Assembly: GCA_039881145.1 (NCBI GenBank)
Contig: JAYKKI010000027.1
Location: forward strand, 19,107,001 to 19,171,000
From: Druceiella hillmani
Taxonomy: Eukaryota; Arthropoda; Insecta; Lepidoptera; Hepialidae
DNA: 64,000 bases
Reading direction: 5' to 3'
Within the stretch, counting starts at the first letter, position 1, and every line of letters begins with the position of its first letter. The notes under the pieces were generated by a model. It worked only from the letters and a program-made list of their open reading frames with translations. It did not search any database and had not been told where the DNA came from. Position numbers and translations under genes: made by a program. Below, in pieces: positions 26,103-38,858 of the stretch.

Positions 26103-26230
26103 ACCTAACTCAATAGGCAGTCAATTACTTTGACTAATTGGAGCAAGCCTTAATCGACTAAGATAAATAAAAACATCGTAATACGTTATTTTATACAAAA
26201 ATAACAACTTAAAAAGCAACTTCAAAATAA

Positions 26231-26254
26231 TACACACACACACACACGCGCGTG

Positions 26255-26345
<91 letters not shown>
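26231..26345. repeat. Compound microsatellite (CA)n-(CG)n-(CA)n-(TA)n
   Basis: Alternating purine-pyrimidine sequence without a break for about 115 bp: CA repeats, a short GCGCGTGCGCGCG core at about 26247-26260, CA repeats again, then a TA run of about 50 bp. Confidence 0.97.
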
Positions 26346-26346
<1 letters not shown>

Positions 26347-27919
26347 CATGTGTATATATAATATTGTAAAAGGTCAGTTCAAACAGATTTTCACGAAGAA
26401 GGTTATTTTCAGGGCGTAACTAAACATTATAATTAACAGTAAACCGTGAATGAAGAAACGAAGAAAACAAAATTCTGATAATTTAGTGTGTTTTGACAGC
26501 CGAGGTAACACATTATGATTTTATTGCACTCTACACAAAGTAATGTTGCCCAAACTCTTCTAATAAAATAAACGAAGTCTGTGTACCGTCAAATTATATT
26601 TCAAGACAATTGACGTATTGTTTCTTAAAAAAAAATCATTTAAAACGCGACACCAAAAATAATCTGACGAAATGATAGTAAGTACGTTTAAAACACTTTT
26701 AATTACCTATCGATTTTTTCCTAATTATTTTAGGATGGATTCTTTACCCTGTTTCTGTTATCTATACGCTCTTCATAACTCGATATTATATTTTAGTGAG
26801 GCACGAAATATAATATCAAATATTTAGCAAAAGCTCGCATCAATTACCATACCCCTAATTCAAGTTAATACGAAGCTAAGTTAATTTTATTATCTACATT
26901 TACAAACTCTAACATTTTAAATGGTATTCCCTTAAGCTCTAGCGCTGGGACTTACATACAAATTACATTCATATTTGAGTAATTCACCATTAAAATTCCG
27001 AGGCGGCCCGGGGTTTTGGCGGTGTATTTATTGACATAAGACTTGTTGGTTTGGGAGCCTTCGCGAAACAAAGGGCCAGCCCGTGTATTAGTTACAGAAG
27101 CCAGGTGCGGAAAACGACGTGTATTAGGTAAATAGTAAGTAGAATCGTGTGGAAGTTTTGAATTGTTTTGACGTCACCGGAAGAGGCCTTTTTCACGGAT
27201 ATAAATTAAAAGTTAGTAAAGTGTTTTGAAATGGAACACACTAACGTGAATAATTGTGGGAAAGAATAAAAGTTATGTTAAAATTAAGTTATATTAGAAT
27301 TAATTATCCCAATTTCTATCTGTTGATTTCCATATTATAACACCCGGCCAAATGAAAATCGAACTTGCAGAATAAGTGGTAGGTGCCATTGTGTAGACAT
27401 ACAGTTGCAGAAGCGTGCAAAAGGTTTAATCCCGTGCAATAATACGACGTGTATTGATAATATTGCAACAGCTTTATAAATTATTATAAAAATGTGAAAA
27501 AATTTTGTAGCGTTTTTATCGTTTTAACGTATTTTGATATGAGGCATTTATGTCAGCCATTATTTAATTTCGTCAAATTTAATACTTGGTATGTATTAAA
27601 TAAAGAAATTGTTTGCAAAAAAATACCTGATCTAATTCGGTATAGGCAATTTTTGTATAAACCACGTCATCCATATCCTCGATTTTTTGCCATATTTCTG
27701 ATGGACAATTTTTGAAATTGTGAAAGGAAAGCGATTTTTGAAGAATTTTAATGGAAACAAATATAATAAAAAGAACTGATTAAATATATTTTAATTTCCT
27801 TTTAAAGGTTCTATGGATGGCTCAGCGATACTGTGGAGCGGTAGAAGTAATTTTGTCACAGATGTTAAAATTGAATCGCCAATTTTAGAATTTGTAAACA
27901 TTAAAACTACTGTACACAA

Positions 27920-27925
<6 letters not shown>
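26346..27925. other. Spacer with a GC-richer patch at 27000-27200
   Basis: 27000-27200 has higher GC (AGGCGGCCCGGGG) and non-repetitive sequence, as expected of a conserved noncoding block. The open stretch at 27494-27715 (+) lacks domains. The remainder is AT-rich. Confidence 0.45.

Positions 27926-27970
<45 letters not shown>
27926..27970. repeat. (TA)n microsatellite at a LINE tail boundary
   Basis: A pure TA run that passes directly through CATA into ACTAGCTAATGCCCGG, which resembles LINE tail sequence. Confidence 0.95.
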
Positions 27971-27975
<5 letters not shown>

Positions 27976-27976
<1 letters not shown>

Positions 27977-28600
27977 CTAGCTAATGCCCGGCATGCGTTA
28001 ATTTAAATTTATTTGAAGCAGGTACAAATATATATAAAGCACATACATTTACCGATCCGCCCAGCGACTTCAGTCATGCGAACTTATCTTTCAGAATGTC
28101 ACAAAGTAACATTACTTATTTGTTTCAGTAAATAGTTTAATACAGTACAAAGTTTTGACTCAATTTTGACGAATGAACGATATGCGAATGATCGCGACGG
28201 CCCTGTCCGGCGATTTCTTTCGTGAGAACTTTATTTTTCAGAATGTTTAACTGATTTTACTTATTTGTTTCACTAAGTTTAGTACAAAGTTTCAACTCAA
28301 TGAGACGAACGATGCGCGAACAATTGCGATCGATTCGCCAGGTTATTTCGTTTGCATAAACTTTTTTATTTCAGAATATTATTGACTTTTATTTTTTGTA
28401 GCATTAAGGAGTTTATTACAAATTTTCAACTAAATCAGATGAACGATGCGCGAACAGCCACGATCGATCCGAACGGCGACTTTATTCGCATAAACTTTTT
28501 TTTCGGAAACCATTCGCACTATATGCAACACTACTCACCAAAATTTTATCGCAATCGGATAAACCATGCGCGGACGCATAAAACGCGAACACACAAACAT
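27976..28600 (+). mobile_element. LINE-like 3' tail with about four internal tandem units of ~135 bp
   Basis: It starts ACTAGCTAATGCCCGG and ends in a region resembling the lepidopteran LINE tail (AAAATTTTATCGCAATCGGA, then GCGCGGACGCATAAAACGCG). Inside, a unit containing GAACGATGCGCGAACA, CGATCGAT, a GCATAAACTTTTTT-type stretch and TTCAGAAT recurs. TTCAG-type landmarks lie near 28090, 28239, 28371 and 28503. The open frame at 28352-28603 is repeat sequence, not a gene. Confidence 0.65.
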
Positions 28601-28749
28601 TAACTCTTATTTATAAGAAGTGTGAACGATTTATTCATATATTTATTGAGAGTAAAATATCGCGTATGTTCCAAGTCAAAGTTCTGTACTCAACTTATAC
28701 ACCGGATTATACGACAAGTTGAATGCAAAGTTACAATATTGCAAGTATT
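28601..28749. other. Short spacer
   Basis: AT-rich, no feature. Confidence 0.5.
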
Positions 28750-29265
28750 ATTGCGATCAACATACTTACAACACATAAATATCTATACAATCTTCAAATC
28801 AAATGATCAATTCACCTTGTACACCCTGTTTTCGTAGTTTGACTGGAAAGTTTAATATTTGCAAAGATCGAATGTTTAAATGAAACCTAGTCAGGATAGG
28901 CAGACAAGTGTTAATAAAAATTTAACGCAAACTTTGCCCCGACATAATGAAAAAATTTACTAATTTGTCTGAATACTTTTCTATATTTTTCTCATTTCAC
29001 ATAGATATAGTCAATATTGCGATCAACATACTTACAACACATAGATATTTATACAATCTTCAATTCAAATGATCAATTCACCATGTTCACCCTGTTTTCG
29101 TAGTTTGACTGGAAAGTTTAATATTTACAAAGATCGAATGTTTAAATGAAACCTAATCAGGATAGGCAGACAAGTGTCAATAAAAATTTAACACAAACTT
29201 TGCCCCGACATAATGAAAAAATTTACTAATTTGTCTGAATACTTTTCTATATTTTTCTCATTTCT
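28750..29265. repeat. Tandem duplication, two units of about 266 bp
   Basis: ATTGCGATCAACATACTTAC at 28750 recurs at 29016, and both copies continue closely matched to CTATATTTTTCTCATTTC. There are few differences, so this is one of the younger duplications in the window. Confidence 0.95.
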
Positions 29266-30210
29266 TTATTTAATATTATCGCGTAATTTAATTAACCTTT
29301 GAAGAATTTTTTACTGGTTTAATGGAACTGAAAAACCGACATAATTAAATATTATAGAAATATGAACTATCATAGAATTATTAAGTGAATCATAGAATAA
29401 TTATGAGATATTTATGTTGTTGGCTTTTATCCATAATTATTTATGTTGGCTATAGAAAGATTTCAAGATATCCTAATAAGGGAGCCGGAATTTATTTCTA
29501 AAATTAAACGGTAATTATAAGTCACCTTCAGGCAGTTTTTTTCAGATTGTGATAAAAATGAGAAAATTATTTATCAAAAATGTGTAACACAACTCTATTT
29601 CACAGATATTGTTAACGCTATGTTCATTTTCAGTTCATATGCTATTATGATTAGTTCGATTTTTTTCCTACTATCATTCTGAGTTGAAAAATGTATTTTT
29701 TTAAAGAGAAAGAAGAAGTATCACATTAACTATATTTCTTTTCTTTTATTTCACGAAACGAACCTTTTTATCCAAGTTGTATGAAATTATTTTAAAATTA
29801 TAGCACTGAAATAAACCGAAAGATGGAAGATAATACTAACTAATAACAGTTCCATTTTTATGGATAGTGATGCTGATCCAAAATCAAATGAAATTACTAT
29901 AAAAGTCATATTTTCTTATATTTTAAATTTTTTTTCCAAAATTCAAAAACTAATTAAACCAGCAAGATTTCCAGACTCATATTTTCATACACTAAGTTGT
30001 TATATTTTCTAATCATTTTTCAACGGTTTTCTTTACAGATTGTAAGAAACATATTTTCAGATCTAAACAAAACAATCATTAAAATTGATGTTTTTGTATG
30101 GATACGTAGATGAAACGAACGAGTTACCATAAAGATTTCCAACCAAAATATTTTGAAAGCGAACAATAATAATCTGTAAGCATAAAATGTATACGCTCCT
30201 TTGTATTGAC
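29266..30210. other. AT-rich spacer
   Basis: No recognisable feature. The open stretch at 30020-30259 (-) overlaps the next repeat and lacks motifs. Confidence 0.5.
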
Positions 30211-30453
30211 TATGGTAACAACTGTCGGAAACAATTAGAAGAATAATGGAATATCTCATAATTTAGTGGAATATTAGTCGAAAATAATTTGCACACCGCA
30301 GATGAATTTCTACAGCATCTCGCTTTGTACTCTATGGTAACAACTGTCGGAAATAATTAGAAGACTAATGGAATATCTAATAATTTAGTGGAATATTAGT
30401 CGAAGATAATTTGCGCACTGCGGATGAATCTCTGCAGCATCTCGCTTTGTAAA
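30211..30453. repeat. Tandem duplication, two units of 122 bp
   Basis: TATGGTAACAACTGTCGGAA at 30211 and 30333. Each unit ends CAGCATCTCGCTTTGTA. The copies differ at only a few positions. Confidence 0.95.
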
Positions 30454-30926
30454 GACCGACACGTTTTCTCGCATTACTACATTTCTCGATTCTGACTACA
30501 TTTCTCGAGCACGTCCTTTAGACTAGTTTACTTTCAGACAGTATGATACATTATAATATCGTGGACTGTCTGTATTTCAAAATAATTTTTAAAGAACGTT
30601 TTTAATACACTTTTTGTTTGAAAACCAAAGGACTTTTTAACGTCCCATCATTAAAACGCAACTGGCGAAACGAGTTGGTCGGTCCGTTGACTTCTTGAAA
30701 CTAATTCAAGCTATTTATTAAATTTTTGGATATTTATTTAATTGGTGAATATGTTTAATCATGGCGAATATTATTCGGCATGAATATTTAACGACAAAGT
30801 ATATTTCAGAACACGTATAAAATAAAATTTCGTAATTATAAATGCGTTTGGAATTTTGTTGATATCAACTAACCCTAATAATTTGATGATTTTTAAAAAA
30901 TTACAATCAAGTAATAAGTAATCTAC
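30454..30926. other. AT-rich spacer
   Basis: No recognisable feature apart from ordinary AT-rich sequence. Confidence 0.5.
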
Positions 30927-31200
30927 TAGCTGACCCGTGCGAAGTCTTCGCACTATATCGCCATCTAGCGTGTTCCAAGTATACAATTTGGCTAAGATAT
31001 TTGATGTGTCGCCCACAGATGGCGCTCATGCCAATTGTTATAAAAATTAATTTTTTTATTAACAAAAAGATTTTTTCCAATTTTTTATATTTTTTGCCCA
31101 AAGTAGAAAACATAAGCTTTAAGTGAGTATTTTTTTTATTTTTTTTGTGCAGTAGTTAGAGATCGAGCCGCTCGACCAAAAACACCTTTTAGAAATAATA
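30927..31200 (+). mobile_element. LINE tail fragment
   Basis: ACTAGCTGACCCGTGCGAAG is a hallmark beginning of lepidopteran LINE 3' tails. The following 100 bp contains two 'cgccatctagcg / agatggcgc' type words, also common in such tails. The downstream boundary is uncertain. No coding part is recognisable. Confidence 0.6.
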
Positions 31201-32384
31201 TATTTAGATTACGTAGAATTGTTTAATGTTCTACAAATTTATATTGATATTGTATGTCCTTGTTGCAATAAGGGAGTCTAATTATTTAAATAAAAGACTC
31301 TTATTTTACGTAAATTTTCTGCCCATAATATTATTTTAAATAACAATAGACGGGTGTTCACAAATTAATTTCACGAATATAAATAACATATCATTTTTAT
31401 TATAAAAAGATATTTTATAAAAAATTTTGTCCCATCTACTCCATTAACAAACGAATAATTCCAAAAAAGTGACCAGTTTAACAATAAATATTATCAGTAG
31501 GTTTTTTTAATAATATATCGTTTTGGTAAATTTTTGTAATCACCTTAAACTCGATCATTTTCCAAAATTATTTGCAAATTTATCTATATTTTGATGTTCC
31601 ATATATCGGAATATTAATCGATTACATAGTTAAGTTACTTAAATTGGCAGGAGAATGATCTGCGCAGTCTTTACGCGAATTAGAAATCACGCAAACATTT
31701 TTTTCTCGTTTACGTTGATAAAACTACCAGAATGTCGATAACATATTATACTTTGTCGACTGGGAACCAAAATAATACGTAAAAACTCCATCAACTGTGT
31801 TCATGTAGTTACAGTACAGTATATTAAAGAGTACAGGAAATATATTTTCGCTTTCAATCCATTACAGTTGCGTTAACTCGCCACAACTTTAAAAAGGGCT
31901 ATAAATGCAATTCTATGGCTGACTCGAAAAATTGCACTAATTATTTCTCATTACTTCTATTAAACAGTTATCATATTTAGTCTAAGTTATATAAATAGGT
32001 AGACAATGCATTTGTGATAAAAAAAACTGTAAAAACAGGGATTTTGAAGTAAACTAGTTTAATCTAATGTTCTAAATTTGCTTATAGCATTAAATTGACA
32101 AGTTTATTTAAAATTTTCAGTAGATGCATTACAATACACTATCGGATATCTGTTAATCTTGTTTAGTTAAGAGAGGTTCATTAATTCTGGGATAATTTAT
32201 TCTGTAAATTCTAAGCCATTACTATTACTAATATTATATACGGTAAACAAATAAATGAAGGAAAATTTCACAAAATCTGAGAAAATTTTCATATCTTTCC
32301 AATTATTTAATTCCTTGATGAACACACATTCTTGTGACCCATGATATTATACTAAATCCATTGTTATTTTACTACTCCTTTCAG
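31201..32384. other. AT-rich spacer
   Basis: No recognisable feature. Confidence 0.5.
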
Positions 32385-32455
32385 GCACTGTAGTCTTTAG
32401 GGGCTTCCTGCCACCACTTGGTGGACATTGAGAAATGTGTTAAGATGTAAATAAA
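32385..32455 (+). other. Weak candidate for a short terminal exon with polyA signal
   Basis: CTACTCCTTTCAG is a good acceptor shape. If two bases complete a split codon, as in the CUB exon, the frame reads TVVFRGFLPPLGGH and stops at TGA 32429-32431, with AATAAA at 32450-32455. The peptide is too short to identify. Chance occurrence is quite possible. Confidence 0.15.
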
Positions 32456-33354
32456 AGCGTCAAGGCTCAGAGTACTCACACTACGTGACGTTCGTACATT
32501 CAACTCGCTTATGAACGCCTTTTACGTGGTTCGTGCTCAATTTAATAACCCGTCACGAAATTGAAATGAAAGGAAACGAATTTAATAAACTTAATTGGAA
32601 TTTTTAATAAATTAATATTTAGTTGTTTTAATGGGTTGAAACTATAATTTACATTACGAGTCCTGTTGCTCTTTCAATTGATATTCTACACGATACAATA
32701 AATTGAACAAAAATTATCGAATACTTTGTTCACCCCGTCAAAAAATATCCAAAGGAACACTTTTGAGGGTTGTATGCAATACAATCCACCCGTTTGTCAG
32801 TAATATACAGCCATATCCACCATATGTGAGCTTTCTTACACGGATTCTACTTTTTTTTCTTTTGAGGTACGGACCGCTAATATTGGGCCATTTTCGTTTC
32901 TTTTCGTAATCAAAAACTATTAACCATTTTAACAAAATTTTAATATTATAAGTTGCATAATATTTCTATCTAACTCTTAGGATGGTTATATTTAAAACGA
33001 AAAGGAAAGTTGTTTATACCAAACTTGGGGCAAATAATCCGACAAATATTTTTTGGTTCATGATATTGGATGATACGTGGGCTCATAAATTACACTGAAC
33101 ATTTCCTACATCAAACGGTTTCTAAGAAAACGGCTCGATAGCTTTTCTAATAAAACGGGAAAAATATATGTGACATGTCATAGATTCTTATGATTAACAT
33201 ATCGTTTTATATATTTATGTTTACGGTCTTAGCATTAATGTGTTAATTTGTTTAATTACCACAAAAAGAAAATTTTATTCCCCGATAAAAGACTTTGTGA
33301 GTTAATTCAATGTTATTTCTAATCTAGGCTTGGATAATAGATGAGTGAATGATT
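32456..33354. other. Spacer with a possible dispersed-repeat fragment
   Basis: 32720-32900 contains TTTTGAGGTACGGACCGC. Read on the minus strand, this resembles the beginning of the common lepidopteran 'tagggttccgtacctcaaaa' family, but most of the sequence is not recognised. The rest is AT-rich. Confidence 0.35.
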
Positions 33355-33820
33355 CAAAAAGATCGATTCAGTACACTGATTCACCAATGTGAGGGATTCA
33401 CTTGAAATCTTGTTAATTCATTTGACTCTTTAATTCATGGCGTTACTTATTCAATTTAGTAAAGTACATTGATTCACTAAAAGAAGTGACTTATTTGAAG
33501 TATTATTTATTCATTAGTATTATTTACTCTTTACTTCAAGATGTAACTTTTTCGAGACTTTAATACAGTATACCGATTCACTAAGGTAAGTGACTACTTT
33601 GAAATCTTATTGATTCATTTGACTCTTTGATTCAAGACGTAACTTATCCAAGACTTTAATAGAGCACATTGATTCACTAAAGGAAGTGATTCACTTTAAA
33701 TCTTATTTATTCATTTTACCCTTTGATTCAGAGATTAACTTATTTAAGGCTTTGATACAGCACACTGATTCATTAAGATAATTGACTCACTTGAAATCTT
33801 ATTGATTCAATTGACACAAC
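33355..33820. repeat. Degenerate tandem array, about 4.5 units of ~97 bp
   Basis: Landmark word ACA(C/T)TGATTCACTAA at about 33373, 33464, 33567, 33664 and 33760. Units share TTGAAATCTTATTGATTCA and GACTCTTTGATTCA segments. The units are considerably diverged, so the array is old. Confidence 0.9.
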
Positions 33821-36221
33821 AAATAATGGATGGATGACTTGTTAATTATATTGCGTTGCTCCATTATTTATTTACTCACTCAGAATTCATGTGAGTTAAA
33901 TTATTATTGACTGTTCGTAGTAGATGCATCCCTTTCTATGTCATAAAGAATCACGCCCAGAATGTGAAAGCACCACATCTATTATGTATCAAGTAGGAGC
34001 ATTATTCTCTTTGTCATAATGGAAAATGTGAGTAACATGTATCACATTCGCAAACTCCGCGTGTTTTTTGTTATAATTTTATTTTATTAAGGACTAGTGT
34101 TAAACTCGGTCAATATGGAATATTTGTGCAAAACATATTTGTGCCTAATGTTTGTATATCGATATTGGTGTGATTGTATCATCGTTCGTATCAAAATCAT
34201 TGTAATTTTACAAATGATTTGTCATGTCGATATCGATATTTGTTGACTGGTAGTGATTAGTCGCACTTTTGCTACTAGCATTCGTTTGGTACATAATTTA
34301 ATACACAGTTGCTGTAATATGAAAAGTATAATGATGTTATATAAATAAATATGTACATATGATTGGCAGTCTTAAGCTTGTAAAGTACGAAAAAAAATTA
34401 ATTTTTCAGCTCAGTACATATGGCACGTATGTGAATGAATAAGATCTATTTGATTCAGTATCAATTGAATTGAAATATATCCATATCGACAAAGTTGCAC
34501 TGATTCTCAATAATTTTAATTATTAAGTCATTAAGGTGAATTGATTTTTTTACTGATAAAAACATCAAACAGATCACTTAAAAAAATGGAGACTTGAAAG
34601 AAAAATAAAAAACAAACTCATTTTCGCATTAGCAAAAAATATTCTAAATCAACAAACACTTCAAAAGCATTCAATGCATATTGAGTCAGTCATAATTTTC
34701 ACCAAAGTCACGAATAAAATTTTAGTAATTGAAGTGTGACACAAATAAACAATCTTTCTTTCGTCTCATAACTTTATTATCTTTAACACTGAAGATCCTC
34801 ATCCTGACTAAACGAGAATAATTTAGACAAGAAAACTAAACAAAAAATAGAAAAATGTTTTTTTTTATTAAAGATTTGACGCAGAAAAAACATCAAGAGA
34901 CACAACAATGCCCATCTGAGAAGTGCAAAAGATTATAGTGATCGGTTTAGTACGAAAATCGAAGTCACTGTTGTCAATCGAAGTCAAGTTGGATTGTAAG
35001 TAAGGCTTCAAGAAAAAAACCCATAAATAAAATGTGGGCTAGTTTTTTCTATGAAACAAAACAATGCATTTTCAATTAGTATTTTTCTTTAATAAATAAA
35101 AAAAGACTTAAATACGAAATGTGAACGTGATTATCTATTAATACCATAAAACAAGTGACAAAGCCTAATGAAAAATATTTACACTAAAACAATGTTCACT
35201 TACAGATATGCAAAAATCTAAAATTCACTCGGCAAAATTTTACTTCGTAAAAATGCACATTAGCTTTATTTACGTAAATTTATGCAAATGAGGGAACAAA
35301 TAACTTAATCAAATCTACTTACCAATATACAATATGCTAAATTTTTACAGTTATTAAAAATAAATCTTTGTTTTTTTCCATAATTAATATTCTTCTGATA
35401 CTTAAACTTTAAATTAATTTTATGTAAACGAATTCGAAACTTTTATCAACCAATATAGTAAGTTTTGAGAGAGCATATCAAAAAACGAACCAATACACAG
35501 ATTTATTTTTCTTATATCCATTACGGAAAGAACTTAACAAAAACGGCAAAACCAAAACGCACCAGAGCGTTTTGGTAGTCCAGATATTTACAATATCCTA
35601 TTCATTTAAAACGTAAGCAATGCAAATTATCTTGCCTATCCCTAAAAGGTGAAATATATTAAAGTAGAATTATCTTCAAAATGGTTAGCCTACTTGCTTT
35701 CCGGCAGGCATTTGAATAAAATTGTGTCCTATTAAAATTGCTAACACGTTGCAAACAACAAATATTGTTAAAGTCCAGTCAAATAAATAAATCTCAAATG
35801 CAAAAATATCTGATATAACCGATGCTGTAGCATAAAACAACATTTTGGACCTGAAACTGAAGCCAGCATTAATTTTGTACATCGTTGGCACAGAATTTCG
35901 TTAATTGGTGCATCGTAAGCTGCTAACGAATACTGCAATCATTGCAAGGGGTCATGTTTAAACAACATACAATTTCACTCAAATACTTTGGTATTAATTA
36001 ACGAACATTCCTAATGGATATAAATTTACAAAACAGTATTGAAATGATTCGATCATGAAACTTAAGAAGAAAGGCTGCACAGTAGATTATAATCAGTATG
36101 CACAGTAGATATAAGCTCAGCTTGGATACGTAGATAAAATTAATCTATATATAATAAATAATCACATACTAAAAAAAATTCTGGTATATGCTTTTATGAT
36201 CACACTATAGAAATAAACGAT
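33821..36221. other. AT-rich spacer
   Basis: No gene or repeat family recognised. The open stretch at 35685-35891 (-) has hydrophobic runs but no start or splice context. It contains the hairpin at 35551-35576. Confidence 0.5.
35551..35576. repeat. Short perfect hairpin
   Basis: 10 bp arms ACCAAAACGC / GCGTTTTGGT with a 6 nt loop. Confidence 0.8.
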
Positions 36222-36222
36222 G

Positions 36223-36321
<99 letters not shown>

Positions 36322-36330
36322 CATATATAC
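36222..36330. repeat. (TA)n microsatellite
   Basis: About 100 bp of near-uninterrupted TA, among the longest simple tracts in the window. Confidence 0.97.
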
Positions 36331-37379
36331 TTATATAATTACATTGATGTTATATGATCTATATTATTTCGACAAATCAGTGACAATTTAAAAATACAAT
36401 TATTTCTGTACTCATGAGATAAGATTAGTTATAAAATATTTAATTGTATTTGTGAATTAATCATTCAGTAGAATTCTGCGCTGAGTGGTCTTCTTCATTG
36501 CTATCAAATTCTAAGAATGAAACAATTAATTTATGGAAACAGGAAATATGTTATAAATAATTTAGATTCAAAATTAATTAAAATCTAAAAAAGTGCATAT
36601 AGCGCGCCTGAAAAAGTAGTTTACTTGATATTTTAAAAGTACGCCTGATACGCCTACAAAGGTATTATATTGGCCGATGCCGAGGGGAGCCGAATTTACC
36701 CGATTCAATGACACCGACCCAAGTAGAAAAAGTGGGCAGGATGCACCAAAAGAAATGTTTACTTCAAAAACTACGTTGAAAGACATTTTTCAAAAACGAC
36801 TCTATGAAATTGCAATAAAATAATTTTCCTGTTCGAGAATTTTAGAAGATATTGGTGTTTAGATTTTTTTTCCGTAGAAAAAACCTCAAATTGCGTTATG
36901 TTAATATATTCTTCATTTAAGTATAAGAACGTTTTGAAATCATTATCATCGTAGACATTGTTAAAGGTTCGACTTAAATTATTAGAAGACATTTTGTATA
37001 ATGATTTTAATACCAGTAAAGGTTTCATACCATTTAAAATACACATAGGTCAATAATTAATAAACAAATACTATTATTTAATAGTTTTGCTTCTTTAACG
37101 ATTCAACGGATTTAGATTCAACGTATTCCCAATATATATTTAGAATATTTTTTTAAAAGAGAAATACATCAGAGAATTAAAAAAAAATACAAGTTTTATA
37201 TAATAGAAAATTTAGATGGTTTTCGTCTCATTAATTCGTTTCACTGGCGATTAGGTTATATGAGTGAACCAAAGGGCAGATATAAAGCTATTAATTATTA
37301 ATTATCGCTTAGACTGTGTAAAGGCAAAGATTAAATATTAGATTTTTATTGCTCATATAATAATCGAGAACTTTTCAGA
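36331..37379. other. AT-rich spacer
   Basis: No feature supported. Overlapping minus-strand open stretches at 36574-37046 lack recognisable domains. Confidence 0.5.
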
Positions 37380-37526
37380 TTCATATTTCGCTTGATTGAA
37401 AACACGCATAGACAGGTAGACAAAAATTCTAAAAACAGGTTTTTCTGGCTTCTATTATCATTATTTACGCTAAATCAATACTTTATGAAATATTTTCCAT
37501 GTACAGAATTCACTCTGTTACAATTT

Positions 37527-37583
<57 letters not shown>

Positions 37584-37584
37584 G
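37380..37584 (+). mobile_element. LINE 3' tail ending in a (TA)n tract
   Basis: This shares an ordered set of words with 45165-45300: GACAGGTAGACAAAAA (there ACAGACAGACAAAAA), TTTTTCTGGCTTCT, ATCATT...ACGCTAAATCAAT, then TGTACAGAATTCACTCTGTTAC. It runs through TGTGTATATA into a TA run (37529-37584). So the TA tract sits at the 3' end of the element. Confidence 0.75.
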
Positions 37585-37639
37585 TTTTTAGGTATCCGCC
37601 CAAACACTACTAATCCAATTGACTTACTTATAACTTTTG

Positions 37640-37800
37640 TAGTATCACCGCTTAGACTTTTGGGTAATATGTCGTAATCCTGGTTTGTTGGAATTATCAC
37701 GAGCATACGGCGTTTGAATCCACGGGGACCCGAGTTCGATTCCTAGCCGCTTATCCAGCGAGGCTGAACTAACATTCTGGTTAGCTGTAAGAGATCAATT
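37640..37800 (+). repeat. tRNA-like (SINE) fragment
   Basis: CCGAGTTCGATTCCTAGCCG at 37729-37748 is a near-consensus RNA polymerase III B box in a GC-richer context, followed by a GAACTAACATTCTGGTTAGC segment. No intact cloverleaf is visible, so a tRNA-derived SINE is preferred over a tRNA gene. Confidence 0.55.
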
Positions 37801-38858
37801 AAAATTAATGTACGTAAATAAATAAGTATATGTTGTATAATTACTGAGTTAAAATAATAATATCAACGTAGTCGGTAGAAAAGCTAGTGGTTCCGTAAAA
37901 ATCGTTGGCAAAATTATTAAGGAAAAAGGCTATCTCTATTACAAAAGTCCGACTTTAAGGATAAACTGCAGTAACTGTTTTAAATAAAATAAAATTTTCT
38001 CGAAGAACGGAAAAAAAATTAAATTTAAGTTTATGTCATTTTATTGATCTCTATAAAAATAAATATTATATAATTTATTTTTTAACTCATTTCTGTAGAT
38101 GAAAATAGGTTTTACATTTTATATTTCGAATAAGTTGATTAAGAGTAATTAAAAGATTTTCGTAAGTAAACAGAAGTAGGAATGCGTTTTTTTTTTATGA
38201 CATTCGAATGATGTACTCGTGCATACTTGACACGAAAATATCACAAAAACATCATAATACATTAAATTATATTATTATATTTTCTCCTAATTTCAATCCC
38301 ACTCCTTCTAATTCTTTAAGTGTTATTAATGACATAAGTATTGAATTTTTATAGTAATTTTATATTTTAATATGGGCCAGATCTACGCTAACATATAGTA
38401 AAAAAACTTCTCTATATTTACTTTATCACTTTATAAACATAATTAAATCATAGAACTGGAGCAAGAGTTGAAAATAATTTAATACAAAATTAAATATAAG
38501 AACCGACTTCGAAAAAACATCAATCACAAATACATGAAACTTTTATTAGAATTGTTTAAATATAATCCTAGAAAAAGTACAAAAAAACAATTGCAAAAAT
38601 ATATACAAATTTTAAGCAGCCAGTGGAAAACACTTAAAAGATCCAAAGAATCAATAGCGCATTTATTTTAACTATTATATATAATAAGTAGTCTTATAAA
38701 AGAAAAGACGAACCCGTATCTTAATGTCTATATTTTCGAATGGACATAGTAAAGATATAAGTAACTTTTATAGTTTTAACTTGACATAATAACAACTAGC
38801 AGGTATTCTGAGAAAAAAGTTTGCAGCAAATTCTGTCTAAATATCTGCTATTTAAGTT
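37801..38858. other. AT-rich spacer
   Basis: No feature recognised. Confidence 0.5.

Noticed and set aside
36574..37046. Overlapping minus-strand frames that could form a small gene
   Set aside because: They are in different frames with no splice sites between them and no domain; AT-rich codon bias suggests chance.
37720..37760. tRNA gene suggested by a good B box
   Set aside because: No complete cloverleaf or A box at proper spacing; a SINE remnant is more likely. The same holds for 25690-25800 and 47460-47580.
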